The notes beneath the pieces are model-generated. The model worked only from the letters and a program-made list of their open reading frames with translations. It searched no databases and was not told the DNA's origin. The translations under genes and the position numbers were made by a program. Shown piece by piece: positions 33,411-42,776 of a DNA stretch of 64,000 nt. Position 1 is the first letter of the stretch. Every line of letters begins with the position of its first letter. Origin of the DNA: Streptomyces sp. NBC_00091 (GTDB taxonomy: Bacteria > Actinomycetota > Actinomycetes > Streptomycetales > Streptomycetaceae); the NCBI RefSeq assembly GCF_026343185.1, contig NZ_JAPEMA010000001.1:310001-374000 (forward strand). Direction: 5' to 3'.

Positions 33411-33425
33411 CCCCGGGCCAGTGGC

Positions 33426-34424
33426 TCAGCGGGCGGCGGCCTCGTCGGCCAGGGCCGTCAGGTCGGCGATGGACATCGCCCCCGGCGGGAGGCCCTCCCG
33501 GGCGAAGATGTTCGCCGCGTGCCGCAGCACGTCGTTGACGGGGGTCGCCACCCCGTGCAGCCGGCCCAGCAGGGAGACCTCGCCGTTGAGGTAGTCGGCC
33601 TCGACCGAGCCCGTGCCCCGGGCCAGGCTCTGCCAGGAGGAACCGCCCCGGACGCCCGGCGGCTGGTCGACCTTGCCGTCGCGGGCCGCCGACTGCTCGG
33701 CCTCCGTGGCGTAGCCGATGCCCGCCGCGTCGAAGGCGGCCTTGCCCTCCCGGATGGCCCGCAGCAGCAGCGCCGCCTTGGCCGGGTCCGGTTCGGGGCC
33801 GGTGGTCGCCTGGATGGCGTTGCCCAGGTTGCCGAGCAGCTTCGCGTACTTCCACCGCATCACGTCCTCGACGACCGGCGCTTCGAAGCCCGCCTTGGCG
33901 AGGTCGGCGGCGACCGCCCGGATCCGCGCGTCCGTCCCGCCGGCGGCCCGCCCGAGGTGCAGGATCCCGGTCAGCGGGGCGCACAGTGCCGAGACCACCC
34001 CGGGCTCCAGGAAGGTCGCCGGCAGCCAGACGCAGACCCCGTACACGCGTGAGAAGCGGCGCAGCGCGAGCCGTTCGCTCTCCACGCCGTTCTGCGCGCA
34101 CAGCAGCGGCAGCCGCTGCGCCGCCGTGCCGCCGCCCGCGACCTCCGCGTCGCCCCACGCGTCGAGCGCGGCGATGGCGTCCTGGGTCTTCACGGTCAGC
34201 AGCAGTACGTCGTCCGGGCGCAGCTCCCCCAGCTCGGCGGGTCCGGTGACCACGGGGAGCCGGTGGACGCGGGGGCCGTCGGCGGTGGTGAGCCGCAGTC
34301 CGTCCGCCCTGAGTGCCTCGGCGTGCGCGCCGCGCGCGACGAGGACGACCTCCTGGCCGGATTCCGCGAGCCGTCCGCCGATGGTCGCGCCGATCGCACC
34401 GGCGCCGATGATGATGTAACGCAT
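33426..34424 (-). CDS. 2-dehydropantoate 2-reductase family protein
   Basis: This 332-residue NADPH-dependent reductase has an N-terminal Rossmann motif (IIIGAGAIGATIGG), the VKTQDAIAALDAW segment and C-terminal helical domain with the Lys and Asn positions of the family (RWKYAKLLGNLGNAIQ). It may make pantoate for coenzyme A, or be one of the paralogues with another substrate. The gene converges on the chelatase gene and is divergent from the aldo/keto reductase, with 45 bp between starts. Confidence 0.88.
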   Translation of the reverse strand: MRYIIIGAGAIGATIGGRLAESGQEVVLVARGAHAEALRADGLRLTTADGPRVHRLPVVTGPAELGELRPDDVLLLTVKTQDAIAALDAWGDAEVAGGGTAAQRLPLLCAQNGVESERLALRRFSRVYGVCVWLPATFLEPGVVSALCAPLTGILHLGRAAGGTDARIRAVAADLAKAGFEAPVVEDVMRWKYAKLLGNLGNAIQATTGPEPDPAKAALLLRAIREGKAAFDAAGIGYATEAEQSAARDGKVDQPPGVRGGSSWQSLARGTGSVEADYLNGEVSLLGRLHGVATPVNDVLRHAANIFAREGLPPGAMSIADLTALADEAAAR

Positions 34425-34469
34425 ACCCCAGAGCCTGGCACACCCGGAGCGCCCGGATACCGTCGGGCC

Positions 34470-35321
34470 ATGACGGACTCCTTCTTCCTCCTGGGCGGGG
34501 ACCTGCCCGTTCGCCGCCTCGGACTCGGTACGGGCGGCCTGGTCGGCGCCGGTTACTGGGGGCCGCGCGGCAGCCGCGACGGGGCCCGTGCGCTGCTGCG
34601 CGCGGCCGTGGACCAGGGCGTCACCCTGATCGACACCGCCGACAACTACGGGCCCGGCCTGGCCGAGGAACTGATCGCGGAGGCCCTCCACCCCTACGGG
34701 GAGGGACTGGTGATCGCCAGCAAGGGCGGGGTGGTGCGGACCGGCCCGGACCAGTGGCATGTGGCGGGCCGTCCGGAGCAATTGCGGCGGATGTGCGGGG
34801 AGAGCCTGCGGCGGCTGCGGGTGGAGCGGATCGACCTGTACCAGCTGCACCGCTTCGATCCCGCCGTGCCGATGGCCGAACAACTGGGCACGCTGGTGGA
34901 GTTGCGGGCGGAGGGGCTGATCCGCCATATCGGCCTGGATACCGTGACGGCCGAACAGCTGTGCCTGGCCCTGGAGTTGGCGCCGATCGCCGCGGTGCAG
35001 AACCCGTTCAACCTGCTGGACCGGTCCTCGGCCGAGGTGCTGGCGCTGTGCGAGGAGCGCGGGATCGCCTTCCTGCCGTACTACCCGCTGGGCAGCGGCG
35101 CCCTGACCGGTGAGGGCGCGGCCGCCGTCCGCGAGGTGGCCGCCGCGCACGGGGCGGGCCCGGGGCAGATCGCGCTGGCCTGGCTGCTGCACCACTCCCC
35201 GTCCCTGTGCCCGACCCCGGGCACCGGTTCCCCCGTACACCTGGCGGAGAACCTGGCAGCGGCGTCGATCTCCCTGACCGCCCGGGACCTGACCCTCCTC
35301 GAAGCGGCGAGCGCCCCGTAG
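34470..35321 (+). CDS. Aldo/keto reductase
   Basis: This 283-residue NAD(P)H reductase has the catalytic tetrad in context: Asp and Tyr (LIDTADNYGPGLAEE), Lys (VIASKGGVV) and His (YQLHRFDP), and a C-terminal coenzyme-binding segment. The family reduces aldehydes and ketones; the substrate is unknown. The stop codon is TAG at 35319-35321, of which TA is the target site and G the first base of a MITE, so the present C-terminus (EAASAP) may have been set by the insertion. Confidence 0.9.
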   Translation: MTDSFFLLGGDLPVRRLGLGTGGLVGAGYWGPRGSRDGARALLRAAVDQGVTLIDTADNYGPGLAEELIAEALHPYGEGLVIASKGGVVRTGPDQWHVAGRPEQLRRMCGESLRRLRVERIDLYQLHRFDPAVPMAEQLGTLVELRAEGLIRHIGLDTVTAEQLCLALELAPIAAVQNPFNLLDRSSAEVLALCEERGIAFLPYYPLGSGALTGEGAAAVREVAAAHGAGPGQIALAWLLHHSPSLCPTPGTGSPVHLAENLAAASISLTARDLTLLEAASAP

Positions 35322-35482
35322 GCCCTGTCGTCAAAGTCCCGCCTGGCTCGCGACGCCCGGCACCGCACCTCGCCGCGTTGTCGGAGCACCCAAGTACCTC
35401 CAGTACTCGGGCGCTCCTCCGCCTTGCGATGCACGGCACCGGACGCCGCGAGCCTTACCGGCGCTACTTTGACGACAGGGCC
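35321..35482. mobile_element. TA-flanked MITE with 17-bp terminal inverted repeats
   Basis: The 162-bp element begins GGCCCTGTCGTCAAAGT (35321-35337) and ends with its perfect reverse complement (35466-35482). TA stands on each side (35319-35320 and 35483-35484), a 2-bp target duplication as made by IS630/Tc1-mariner-type transposases. The interior is largely palindromic (GGCTCGCG and CGCGAGCC inside the ends) and has no coding capacity. The mobilising transposase is not in the window. Confidence 0.85.
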
Positions 35483-35606
35483 TAGGCGGCCTGCGCTCCC
35501 CCGGGGACGGGGCTACGCTGGAGACGACCGTGATCGCTGCGGGCCGGGTGACGGGGGCGGGTGGTGACGGCCCGCTGCCGATGGCGGCAGACCCCCTGGA
35601 GGTGCC

Positions 35607-37136
35607 GTGCGCCCCGCCCTGTCGCTGTGCGCCGCCGTGCTCTTCGCCACCGCCTTCGGGGCGGCCGGTTCGCCGCCCCCGCAGCCGGACGACCCGCGGC
35701 TCTCCCGCTTCTACGAGCAGCGGATCGACTGGGGCCCGTGCCCCGCGGCATTCGACGAGTCCATGCGCTGTGGGCGGCTCACGGTCCCGCTCGACTACAC
35801 GGACCCCGGCAAGGGCACGGTGGGCCTCGCGCTCACCCGCTTCCCGGCCACCGGCCCGCACCGCCTGGGTTCCCTGGTCTTCAACTACGGAGGGCCGGGC
35901 GGGCCCGGGGTGAGCGCGCTCGGGGAACGGCTCCAGGACCTCGGCCGCACCGAGCGCTACCGGGACCTCGCGGAGTCGTACGACCTGGTCGGCTTCGACC
36001 CGCGCGGGGTGGGCCAGAGCGCGCCGATCAGCTGCGGCGGCGCGCTGCCGGTGCGCCGCCCCGACTCCGCCGACGCGGCCGGGCTGCTGCGGGCCACCGA
36101 GGCGGCGCAGCGCGCCTGCCGGGCGCGTTCGGGGCCGGTCCTGCCGTACGTCGGCACGGTCAACGTCGCCCGGGACCTGGACGTGCTGCGCCAGGCCCTC
36201 GGGGACCGGAAGCTGAACTACCTCGGCTGGTCCTACGGCACGCGCATCGGCGCCACGTACGCCGCGCAGTTCCCGCAGCGTACGGGGCGGATGGTGCTCG
36301 ACGGGGTGGACACCCTCTCCGACCCGCTGGCCGACCAGGCGCTGGCCACCGCCCGGGGGCAGCAGCTCGCCTACGACGCCTTCCTCGACTGGTGCGCGGG
36401 CCTGAAGGGCTGCGTGTTCTCCGGGACGAACCGGCTCCGGGCGAACGAGCGGACCGCCGAGCTGGTCGCGCAGCTCGACGAGAAGCCGCTCGGCGCGAAG
36501 GGCGGTGGAGAGTTCGACGGGCAGGACCTGGTGCTCGCCATCGAGAACAACCTGTACTCACCGAGGCAGTGGCCCGACCTGGCGCGCGGCCTGGGCTCGC
36601 TGGTCCGGGAGCGAGACCCTTCGGGGCTGGTCGACTCGGCCGCGCCCGACGAGGACAACACGTCCGCCGCGTGGGCGGCCGTGAGCTGCGCCGACTATCC
36701 CGACCGGGGGGTCGGCGGCGACCCGGTGGCGTTCCAGCGGCAGATCGACGCGCTGCGGCCGCGGTTCCTGGCCGCCTCGAAGGTCTTCGGGCCCGGTGAA
36801 CTCACCGAGATCGCCTTCTGCCAGGGCTGGCCGGCGCCCACCGACCCCACGGCCGCGATCCACCACGCCGACGCCCCGCCGATGCTGCTGGTCGGGGTGC
36901 GGGGCGACCCGGCGACCCCGTACGAGTGGACGGAGCAGACCGCGCGGGTGCTCGGGAACGCCGTCGTCATCGACTACAAGGGCTCGGGGCACACCGGGTT
37001 CACCCACTCCGACTGTGTCAACCAGTACGTGGAGCGCTTCCTGCTGGAGGGCAGGCTCCCGCACACGACCGCGGCGTGCCCCGCCGAGGCGGTCGACGCC
37101 GAGGGCCACGAGAGCGTCCGGCCGGCGGAGCGCTAG
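35607..37136 (+). CDS. Secreted alpha/beta hydrolase (tripeptidyl aminopeptidase-like)
   Basis: This 509-residue exported hydrolase has a short signal peptide (ALSLCAAVLFATAFGAAG) and the layout of the Streptomyces Tap/SlpD family: oxyanion region LVFNYGGPGGPGVSA, nucleophile elbow GWSYGTRIG (Ser), and a C-terminal His in DYKGSGHTGFTHSDC. The CWT-like WGPCPAAFDESMRCGRLTVPLDY stretch near residue 42 is typical. It probably removes short peptides outside the cell. A GTG start follows GGAGG. Confidence 0.9.
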   Translation: MRPALSLCAAVLFATAFGAAGSPPPQPDDPRLSRFYEQRIDWGPCPAAFDESMRCGRLTVPLDYTDPGKGTVGLALTRFPATGPHRLGSLVFNYGGPGGPGVSALGERLQDLGRTERYRDLAESYDLVGFDPRGVGQSAPISCGGALPVRRPDSADAAGLLRATEAAQRACRARSGPVLPYVGTVNVARDLDVLRQALGDRKLNYLGWSYGTRIGATYAAQFPQRTGRMVLDGVDTLSDPLADQALATARGQQLAYDAFLDWCAGLKGCVFSGTNRLRANERTAELVAQLDEKPLGAKGGGEFDGQDLVLAIENNLYSPRQWPDLARGLGSLVRERDPSGLVDSAAPDEDNTSAAWAAVSCADYPDRGVGGDPVAFQRQIDALRPRFLAASKVFGPGELTEIAFCQGWPAPTDPTAAIHHADAPPMLLVGVRGDPATPYEWTEQTARVLGNAVVIDYKGSGHTGFTHSDCVNQYVERFLLEGRLPHTTAACPAEAVDAEGHESVRPAER

Positions 37137-37157
37137 GGACCGGATCCAGGACCGGAT

Positions 37158-37745
37158 CTAGGGCCGGGTCAGCTCGACCAGCTTGACGACCGTGTTCCAG
37201 TTGCGGGTGGTGACGTCGAGGCCCTTGACGACGGCGGGCTTGGCGAGGGCCTCGCCCAGTTTGGAGCGGCCGAGGCCGTCGGGGGCGTAGAGGTAGAGGA
37301 CCCGGTCCCCGAGGCGGTACTCCTCGGGGAGGTACGAGGGCCCGTCGAGCGCGGCGAAGCGCTCCGGGCCGGGCTGCTCGGAGAAGAAGGTGGCGTGGAG
37401 CTGCCTGCCCTCCAGTTCGGCTGCCGGGAAGGGGCAGGCCTCGGCGACGGCGGCCAGGTGGGCCCCGTCGACGACCAGGCAGGGCACCCGGAAGCCGAAG
37501 TGGTCCTCGATGGCCGCCTCCAGTGCCCGGGCGAGGGCGGCCGGGTCCGTCTCCGCGCTGCTGAAGACGGCGTTGCCGCTCTGCAGGTACGTCTGCACGT
37601 CTGCGTGGCCGAGGCCCTCCAGCACGGTGCGCAGCTCCGCCATCGGGACCTTCTTGTTCCCGCCGACGTTGATGCCGCGCAGCAGCGCCGCGTACTTCTT
37701 CGTGCCCGTGCCGGCGCTCGTGCCCGTGCTCGCTCTCTTCGTCAT
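37158..37745 (-). CDS. DUF1697 family protein
   Basis: This 195-residue protein has the DUF1697 core (YAALLRGINVGGNKKVPMAE; DVQTYLQSGNAVFSS; ending TTRNWNTVVKLVEL). The family is widespread in bacteria and has no settled function. An N-terminal tail of Ser, Thr and Gly precedes the domain. It ends 21 bp from the converging hydrolase gene. Confidence 0.92.
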   Translation of the reverse strand: MTKRASTGTSAGTGTKKYAALLRGINVGGNKKVPMAELRTVLEGLGHADVQTYLQSGNAVFSSAETDPAALARALEAAIEDHFGFRVPCLVVDGAHLAAVAEACPFPAAELEGRQLHATFFSEQPGPERFAALDGPSYLPEEYRLGDRVLYLYAPDGLGRSKLGEALAKPAVVKGLDVTTRNWNTVVKLVELTRP

Positions 37746-37765
37746 GGCCGCACCCTAGACGGCTG

Positions 37766-38968
37766 CTACGACAGTGCGGCCTCGATGAGGTCGGCGGCCT
37801 GCCGGGTGCCGCCCTCGGAGGCCATGGCGGCGCGGACGGCTTCGGCGCGGACGGCGACCTCGGGGTCGGCGAGCAGTCCGAGGACGGCCTCGCGCAGGGT
37901 CGTGGCGTCGGCCTCCTCCATCGGGACGTGCCGGGCCACGCCGAGGCCGGCCAGCATGTCGGCGTTGCCGAACTGGTCGACGGCCTGGGGCACGGCGACC
38001 ATCGGGGTCGCGGTGGCCAGGCCCTCCTGGCTGCCGCCGGCGCCCGCGTGGGTGATGAAGGCGTCGGCTTGGCGCAGGATGTCCAGCTGGGGAACCCAGC
38101 GGTGGACCTCGACGTTGGCGGGGATCTCCCCCAGTTCGGCCTCGTCGGTGAACTTGCCGATCTGTAGGACGAGGTGCCAGTCGGGCAGGTCCCCGAAGGC
38201 CTCGACGCAGGCGCGGTAGAAGGCGGGCTGCTTGGTGAAGGTGGAGCCGAGGGAGACGAGGAGGACCTTCTTCCCCTCGGCGGAGGCCGGCCGCTCCCAG
38301 GTTCCCTGGGTGGCGCTGCGGTCGCCCTGGCAGGCCCCGACGAAGGTGTAGACGGACTCGTCGACCCGGTCGGCGTGCGGCTGGAGGGCGCGCGGGATCA
38401 GGACGATGCTGCGGCGCGGACGGCCGACGAAGCGGTCCGAGTCCTCGTCGATGTCGTTCTCGTCGAGCCAGGCGCGGAAGCGGGCGTAGTAGGCCTTCCC
38501 GCGCTCGGAGGCGCGCAGTCCGGCCCACATCGGGGCGGCGACCTCCTCCTCGTAGCCGGTCCAGGCGACCAGGTTCGGGGAGAGCGAGATCTCGGGGACG
38601 CCCCAGCGGCGGGCGAGGACGCTCGCCGGGTAGGCGGTGATGTCGTGGATGACGAGGTCGGGTTCGTCGCCCTCGAAGGCGGCCGCGAGCTGCGGGAGCG
38701 CCTGGATGGCGTCGTTCAGGAAGGGTTCGACGTTGTCGATGAGCTCGGTGCCCCAGGCCTCTGGCTCGTCGTCGGTGGGCAGGGTGGACTTCCAGATCAC
38801 CGGAGTGGCGCCGGTCTCCGCGACCTTCTCGGCGAAGGAGGCGGGGATGGCATAGCTGACGCGGTGGCCCCTGGCGACGAGTTCCCGGATCACTTCGATG
38901 CTCGGGTTCACGTGCCCGGGGGCAGCGATGGAGAACATGGCGATGTGTGCGGGTTTGGCTGAGGTCAT
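37766..38968 (-). CDS. Macrolide-type glycosyltransferase (Mgt/OleD-like)
   Basis: This 400-residue GT1 enzyme transfers a sugar from UDP-glucose, probably to a macrolide or phenolic compound, and may give self-protection or detoxification. Visible are the N-terminal acceptor domain ([22 protein letters not shown]) and the nucleotide-sugar signature ([20 protein letters not shown], then [22 protein letters not shown]). The sequence closely follows Streptomyces Mgt and OleI/OleD enzymes. The ATG at 38966-38968 is used, and a strong palindrome lies just upstream. No macrolide synthase or resistance methylase is nearby. Confidence 0.92.
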   Translation of the reverse strand: MTSAKPAHIAMFSIAAPGHVNPSIEVIRELVARGHRVSYAIPASFAEKVAETGATPVIWKSTLPTDDEPEAWGTELIDNVEPFLNDAIQALPQLAAAFEGDEPDLVIHDITAYPASVLARRWGVPEISLSPNLVAWTGYEEEVAAPMWAGLRASERGKAYYARFRAWLDENDIDEDSDRFVGRPRRSIVLIPRALQPHADRVDESVYTFVGACQGDRSATQGTWERPASAEGKKVLLVSLGSTFTKQPAFYRACVEAFGDLPDWHLVLQIGKFTDEAELGEIPANVEVHRWVPQLDILRQADAFITHAGAGGSQEGLATATPMVAVPQAVDQFGNADMLAGLGVARHVPMEEADATTLREAVLGLLADPEVAVRAEAVRAAMASEGGTRQAADLIEAALS

Positions 38969-38982
38969 GGACTCGACCTTAG

Positions 38983-38999
38983 CGAGACGATACGTCTCG
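38983..38999. promoter_or_regulatory. CGAGACG-N3-CGTCTCG operator-like palindrome
   Basis: A perfect 7-bp inverted repeat with a 3-bp spacer lies 15 bp before the glycosyltransferase start. The form resembles TetR-family operators. No TetR gene adjoins it in the window, so the repressor would be encoded elsewhere. Confidence 0.6.
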
Positions 39000-39154
39000 T
39001 GCAAACCAAATCAGACCGCCCGGACCGTCCGGCCCCCCAAAACCGGCCCGTCGGCTGGTTCGCTGCTCCCACCAGGGGTTTCCCGGGCCGGGAATGCGAG
39101 ACTGGGGAGCATTCACGGCCATCACGACGACCCGGCGAAGGACGAGGCGAACGC

Positions 39155-40021
39155 ATGGACGAGGCGCGGGCCAGGGACGTACTGACGGAGGCGGGCCTGA
39201 CGGGCGCGGGCTCCACCGGGCGGGCCGAACTGCTCGCCTTCGGCGAGAACGCCGTCTTCGCGCTCGGCGGCCTGGTGGTCAAGGTGGGCCGGGAGGCGGG
39301 GCTGCTGGAGCGGGCCGAGCGGGAGCTGGCGGTGGCCGGCTGGCTCGCCGAGGCCGGGATCCCCGCCGTCCGGGCGGCCGAACCGAAGCCCCGGCTGGTG
39401 GACGGACACCCGCTGACCCTGTGGCACCGCCTCCCGGAGGCCGTCCGCCCGGCGGGCCCGGAGGACCTCGCGGCGCTGCTTCGGCCGCTGCACGCGCTCC
39501 CCGCCCCCTCCTTCGGCCTGCCCGCGCGGGACCTGCTGGGCGGGGTCGAGCGCTGGCTCCGGCTGGCCGGCGCGGCCGTGGACCCGCAGGACGCGGCGTA
39601 CCTGCGCGCCCGGCGCGACGCCTACGCCGGCGAGGTGGCCGCGCTCACCCCGCACCTGGCTCCCGGCCCCATCCACGGCGACGCCCTGCCCCGCAACGTC
39701 CACGTGGGCCCGGACGGGCCGGTCCTGGTGGACCTGGAGACCGTGTCGGCCGACCTGCGGGAGCACGACCTGGTGGTGATGGCCCTGTCCCGCGACCGGT
39801 ACGGGCTGCCCCCGGCCGCCTACGAGTCCTTCACCGCCGCCTACGGATGGGACGTACGGCAGTGGGAGGGCTGCGCCCTCCTGCGCGGCGCCCGCGAGAC
39901 CGCGAGCTGCGCCTGGGTGGCCCAGCACGCGCCCGCCAACCCGAAGGCCCTGGCCGAGTTCCGCCGCCGCGTGGCCTCGCTGCGCGAGGGGGACGCGGAA
40001 ATGCGCTGGCACCCCTTCTGA
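39155..40021 (+). CDS. APH-family phosphotransferase
   Basis: This 288-residue kinase-like protein has the aminoglycoside phosphotransferase fold: nucleotide-binding Lys in LGGLVVKVGREAG, catalytic loop IHGDALPRNVHVGPDG (the HGD...N motif is intact) and the metal-binding Asp in VLVDLETVS. It may phosphorylate a small molecule; many actinomycete members have no drug-resistance role. The ATG at 39155 follows a GAAGGACGAGG site. It is divergent from the glycosyltransferase. Confidence 0.85.
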   Translation: MDEARARDVLTEAGLTGAGSTGRAELLAFGENAVFALGGLVVKVGREAGLLERAERELAVAGWLAEAGIPAVRAAEPKPRLVDGHPLTLWHRLPEAVRPAGPEDLAALLRPLHALPAPSFGLPARDLLGGVERWLRLAGAAVDPQDAAYLRARRDAYAGEVAALTPHLAPGPIHGDALPRNVHVGPDGPVLVDLETVSADLREHDLVVMALSRDRYGLPPAAYESFTAAYGWDVRQWEGCALLRGARETASCAWVAQHAPANPKALAEFRRRVASLREGDAEMRWHPF

Positions 40022-40024
40022 CCG

Positions 40025-40756
40025 GTGCCGTATCAATACAGCGTGCCCGACCGAACCACGCCCCGCGTCACCACGCCTCACCTCACCACGCCGCGCGTCA
40101 CCACACCGCGCGTCACCACGCCGCGCCGCGCCACGCTGCACCTCACCGTCCACCGGGCCCGGCACGGTACGGGGACCGTCAAGGTCGTGCGCCCGGCCCG
40201 GCCGGTGGAGCGCGCCGAACTCCTCGACGACACCTGGTACCTGAACGCGTACGTCGACCAGGACGCCGCCGTGCTCATGGCGGGCCTGTGGACCCTGGCC
40301 GCCTCGTCACCGCGCTCGCTGATCCACCTGCCCCTGCGCGGCGCTCCCGCCCCTCGGGCGGGATCCCGGCGGCTGGACCTGGTCCTGCTGCACCACTCGC
40401 TCCAGCTGGCGCCCTCGCGCTGGAAGGAGCTGCGGGGGCGGCTCGGCCCGGGCCGCCCGCAGACGGTGGACGTGCTCCTGCCCGAACCCGGCGAGGTGGA
40501 CCACGCGGCGATGCACCGCGCGGACAACCGCGACCGCTTCCACCAGAGCGTCCACGCCGAGACCCTCTTCATGACGGGCAGCGCCACGGTGCTCCGCCAG
40601 GGCGCGGAGGTCTTCCACGAGGTGGCCCGCCAAGGTCCCGGGCACACCGACACGCGCACCGGCTACCGCCACGCGCACTACTGCCGCAGCGTGGACTGCG
40701 ACGCCCGCTTCCGGGACATCCACGTCGAGTACCTGCCCGAGGGGGACCCGCGGTAA
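40025..40756 (+). CDS. Hypothetical protein with Thr-Pro-Arg-Val repeats
   Basis: This protein of up to 243 residues starts 3 bp after the phosphotransferase stop, probably in the same operon. The N-terminus has about five imperfect TTPRV units, encoded by DNA repeats at 40060-40135. The rest has mixed structure with a LIHLPLRGAPAP segment and a Cys/His-rich end (YRHAHYCRSVDCDARFRDIHVEYLP). I do not recognise a family. GTG starts at 40025 or 40043 are both possible. Confidence 0.7.
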   Translation: MPYQYSVPDRTTPRVTTPHLTTPRVTTPRVTTPRRATLHLTVHRARHGTGTVKVVRPARPVERAELLDDTWYLNAYVDQDAAVLMAGLWTLAASSPRSLIHLPLRGAPAPRAGSRRLDLVLLHHSLQLAPSRWKELRGRLGPGRPQTVDVLLPEPGEVDHAAMHRADNRDRFHQSVHAETLFMTGSATVLRQGAEVFHEVARQGPGHTDTRTGYRHAHYCRSVDCDARFRDIHVEYLPEGDPR

Positions 40757-40837
40757 CGCGGCGGCCCATCGCGCCCTACGCTCCCGATCACGAGATCGAC
40801 AGCCGAGCCGGCACCGTCGACGACCACGGGGAGCAGT

Positions 40838-41866
40838 GTGCCGCCTTTCGTCTACCGGATCACCAAGTACGACCCTGCCGATCGCGACGAGCGCGGCAGC
40901 TACACCGGCGCCGAGGACACGGCCAGCGACCACGGACCGGTCGAGGCCGCCTACCTCGAGGCGATCGCCGCCTTCGCCGCGGACACCGGCATCGGCGAGC
41001 TGGCCGTTCGCGAGCCGCAGATCGCCTGTTTCGTCCATTTCGGCCTGGAGCCGGCGATCGAGGGCCACGGCCTGGACGGGCTCTTCCCGCGCGACCTCAG
41101 CGGCTTCCACGACGGCGCGCCGGTGTCCCTCTCCGTCGGCCTGGAGCTGGTCCGGGCCATGCTCCGCGACCATGGCGTCTGGTGCCGTCTGGAGGTGGAC
41201 GACGTGTTCGCCGTGCACGTCGGATGGGACCAGTACGTCTTCGTCGGCAGCGACCGGGCCTGTGAGGGCGCCGTCGCCCGCACCCGGGCCCTCGGGCTCT
41301 TCCCGGAACGACTGCGGGCCTCGCCCTACGACGCGGCCGAGGACTACGACGAGCCCGGCGTCCAGCGGCCCGCCGACGAGGACTTCTGGGCCCTCGTGCG
41401 CCGGTCCGTCGCTCTGCGGCAGGCGGTGGTACTGGAGGAGGGGTACGTCGGCAACGCCGCGCGCTGGCACCGCCTCACCGAGGGCACCCTGGACGCGGTG
41501 CGCGCCCGGCTCACTCCCCGTGCCCAGCTGACCGTCTGGCCGGACCTGTCGACCGATGTCGCAGCAGTCCTCGCCGCACTGCCGCAGGACGACACGGTGG
41601 AGTTCGTCTGGGAGGACGAGGACGGGGCGATCACCAGCACGATCGCCGACGACACCGAGTACGGGGAGCTGGCCGCCCATGTGACCGGTGCCCGCGCCGC
41701 TGCCGCGCTGTCCCTGTCCGTCGACGAACGCCACCCGCTGTTCACGGCCGTCCTCCCCGACAGCGACGGCGTCCTGCGCGCCCGGTGGCGGACCGAGCCG
41801 ACGCCCAGCGACCTGAGCTGGGCGGCGGAGCGCGGGCCGGGCCCGGTCAGCGCCTGCGGGGGATGA
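40838..41866 (+). CDS. Conserved actinobacterial protein (often labelled RNA-binding)
   Basis: This 342-residue acidic protein begins MPPFVYRITKYDPADRDERG, a start shared by streptomycete proteins annotated as RNA-binding, though I see no classical RNA-binding motif. The first half has VFAVHVGWDQYVFVGSD; the second has ALPQDDTVEFVWEDEDGAITS. A GTG start follows GGGGAG. The last 20 bp overlap the 3' end of the converging exonuclease gene. Confidence 0.75.
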   Translation: MPPFVYRITKYDPADRDERGSYTGAEDTASDHGPVEAAYLEAIAAFAADTGIGELAVREPQIACFVHFGLEPAIEGHGLDGLFPRDLSGFHDGAPVSLSVGLELVRAMLRDHGVWCRLEVDDVFAVHVGWDQYVFVGSDRACEGAVARTRALGLFPERLRASPYDAAEDYDEPGVQRPADEDFWALVRRSVALRQAVVLEEGYVGNAARWHRLTEGTLDAVRARLTPRAQLTVWPDLSTDVAAVLAALPQDDTVEFVWEDEDGAITSTIADDTEYGELAAHVTGARAAAALSLSVDERHPLFTAVLPDSDGVLRARWRTEPTPSDLSWAAERGPGPVSACGG

Positions 41867-42560
41867 GCGGCCAGGCCGGCTCGACCACCGCCGCCGGATC
41901 CGCGGTGCGCCGTAGATAGGCCTGCAACGAGACCGACTGCTCGGCCGCCGCGCGCACCTGGAGGTCATGCAGCTCCGGCAGGGGCATCACCCCGACGGGC
42001 CGGTGCCGCTCACCCATGCGTCGCACCACGCGGCCGGCGGCCACGGCATCCGCCCTCGCGTCGTGCGCGTCGTCGAGCGACACCCCGTAGTGGGCGCACA
42101 GCGCGGTCAGGGCCCGCTTGCCCTTGCGGTACTTGTCGACGTGCTTGTCGATCACCAGCGGATCGATGACGGGCGACGGTATGCCGCCCAGCCGCTCGCT
42201 GACCGACTCGACCCCGTGCCTGCGGCACTCGCGGTCCAGCAGGGACAGGTCGTAGCGGGCGTTCATCACCACCAGGGGCGTCCCGGAACGCAGCCCTTCG
42301 GCGACGGCTCCCGCGATCTCCTCGACAGCGGAAGCGGCCGGCGCCCCGTGCTCGCGCGCGTGCTCCGTCGAGATGCCGTGGATCGCCGACGCCTGCCCGG
42401 GTATCTCCACCCCGGGGTCGAGCAGCCAGGTCCGCTCCTGCGCGACGGCTCCGTCCGGATCCAGCCGCACGACCGCCGCCGTGACTATGCGGTCGGTCTC
42501 GACGTCCGTACCCGTGGTCTCCAGGTCGAACGCGATCAACGGCCTGCCGATCCAGCTCAT
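41847..42560 (-). CDS. DnaQ-like 3'-5' exonuclease
   Basis: This 237-residue protein has the DEDDh exonuclease motifs: ExoI in IAFDLETTGTD (Asp-x-Glu), ExoII in VVMNARYDLSLL with Asp, and ExoIII in HDARADAVA (His and Asp). It resembles the epsilon proofreading subunit domain but stands alone, so a repair or RNA/DNA turnover role is likely. The ATG at 42558-42560 gives MSWIGRPLIAFDL. The 216-bp gap upstream holds no other gene. Confidence 0.9.
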   Translation of the reverse strand: MSWIGRPLIAFDLETTGTDVETDRIVTAAVVRLDPDGAVAQERTWLLDPGVEIPGQASAIHGISTEHAREHGAPAASAVEEIAGAVAEGLRSGTPLVVMNARYDLSLLDRECRRHGVESVSERLGGIPSPVIDPLVIDKHVDKYRKGKRALTALCAHYGVSLDDAHDARADAVAAGRVVRRMGERHRPVGVMPLPELHDLQVRAAAEQSVSLQAYLRRTADPAAVVEPAWPLIPRRR

Positions 42561-42776
42561 CGCGGAGCCCCCGCTCCACCACGGCTGATCGGTGTCCCCA
42601 ACTGCGCACCGGTCGTCCCCGGGCCGGACCCGACCAACGCTCCCCCGTACCACGCCTCCATGACGCGCCCCTCCCCCGTACTTTCCGGTCAACGCGTTTC
42701 AGCCTGCCACGAGGCACTGACAGTCGGCTGAGGCACCCCCCGGACACCCCCCGGACGGCCCCGCGGCCCGCCCGGG

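Noticed and set aside
40060..40135. CRISPR-like short repeats
   Set aside because: The units are 12-18 bp, contiguous without spacers, and lie in a coding frame (TTPRV).
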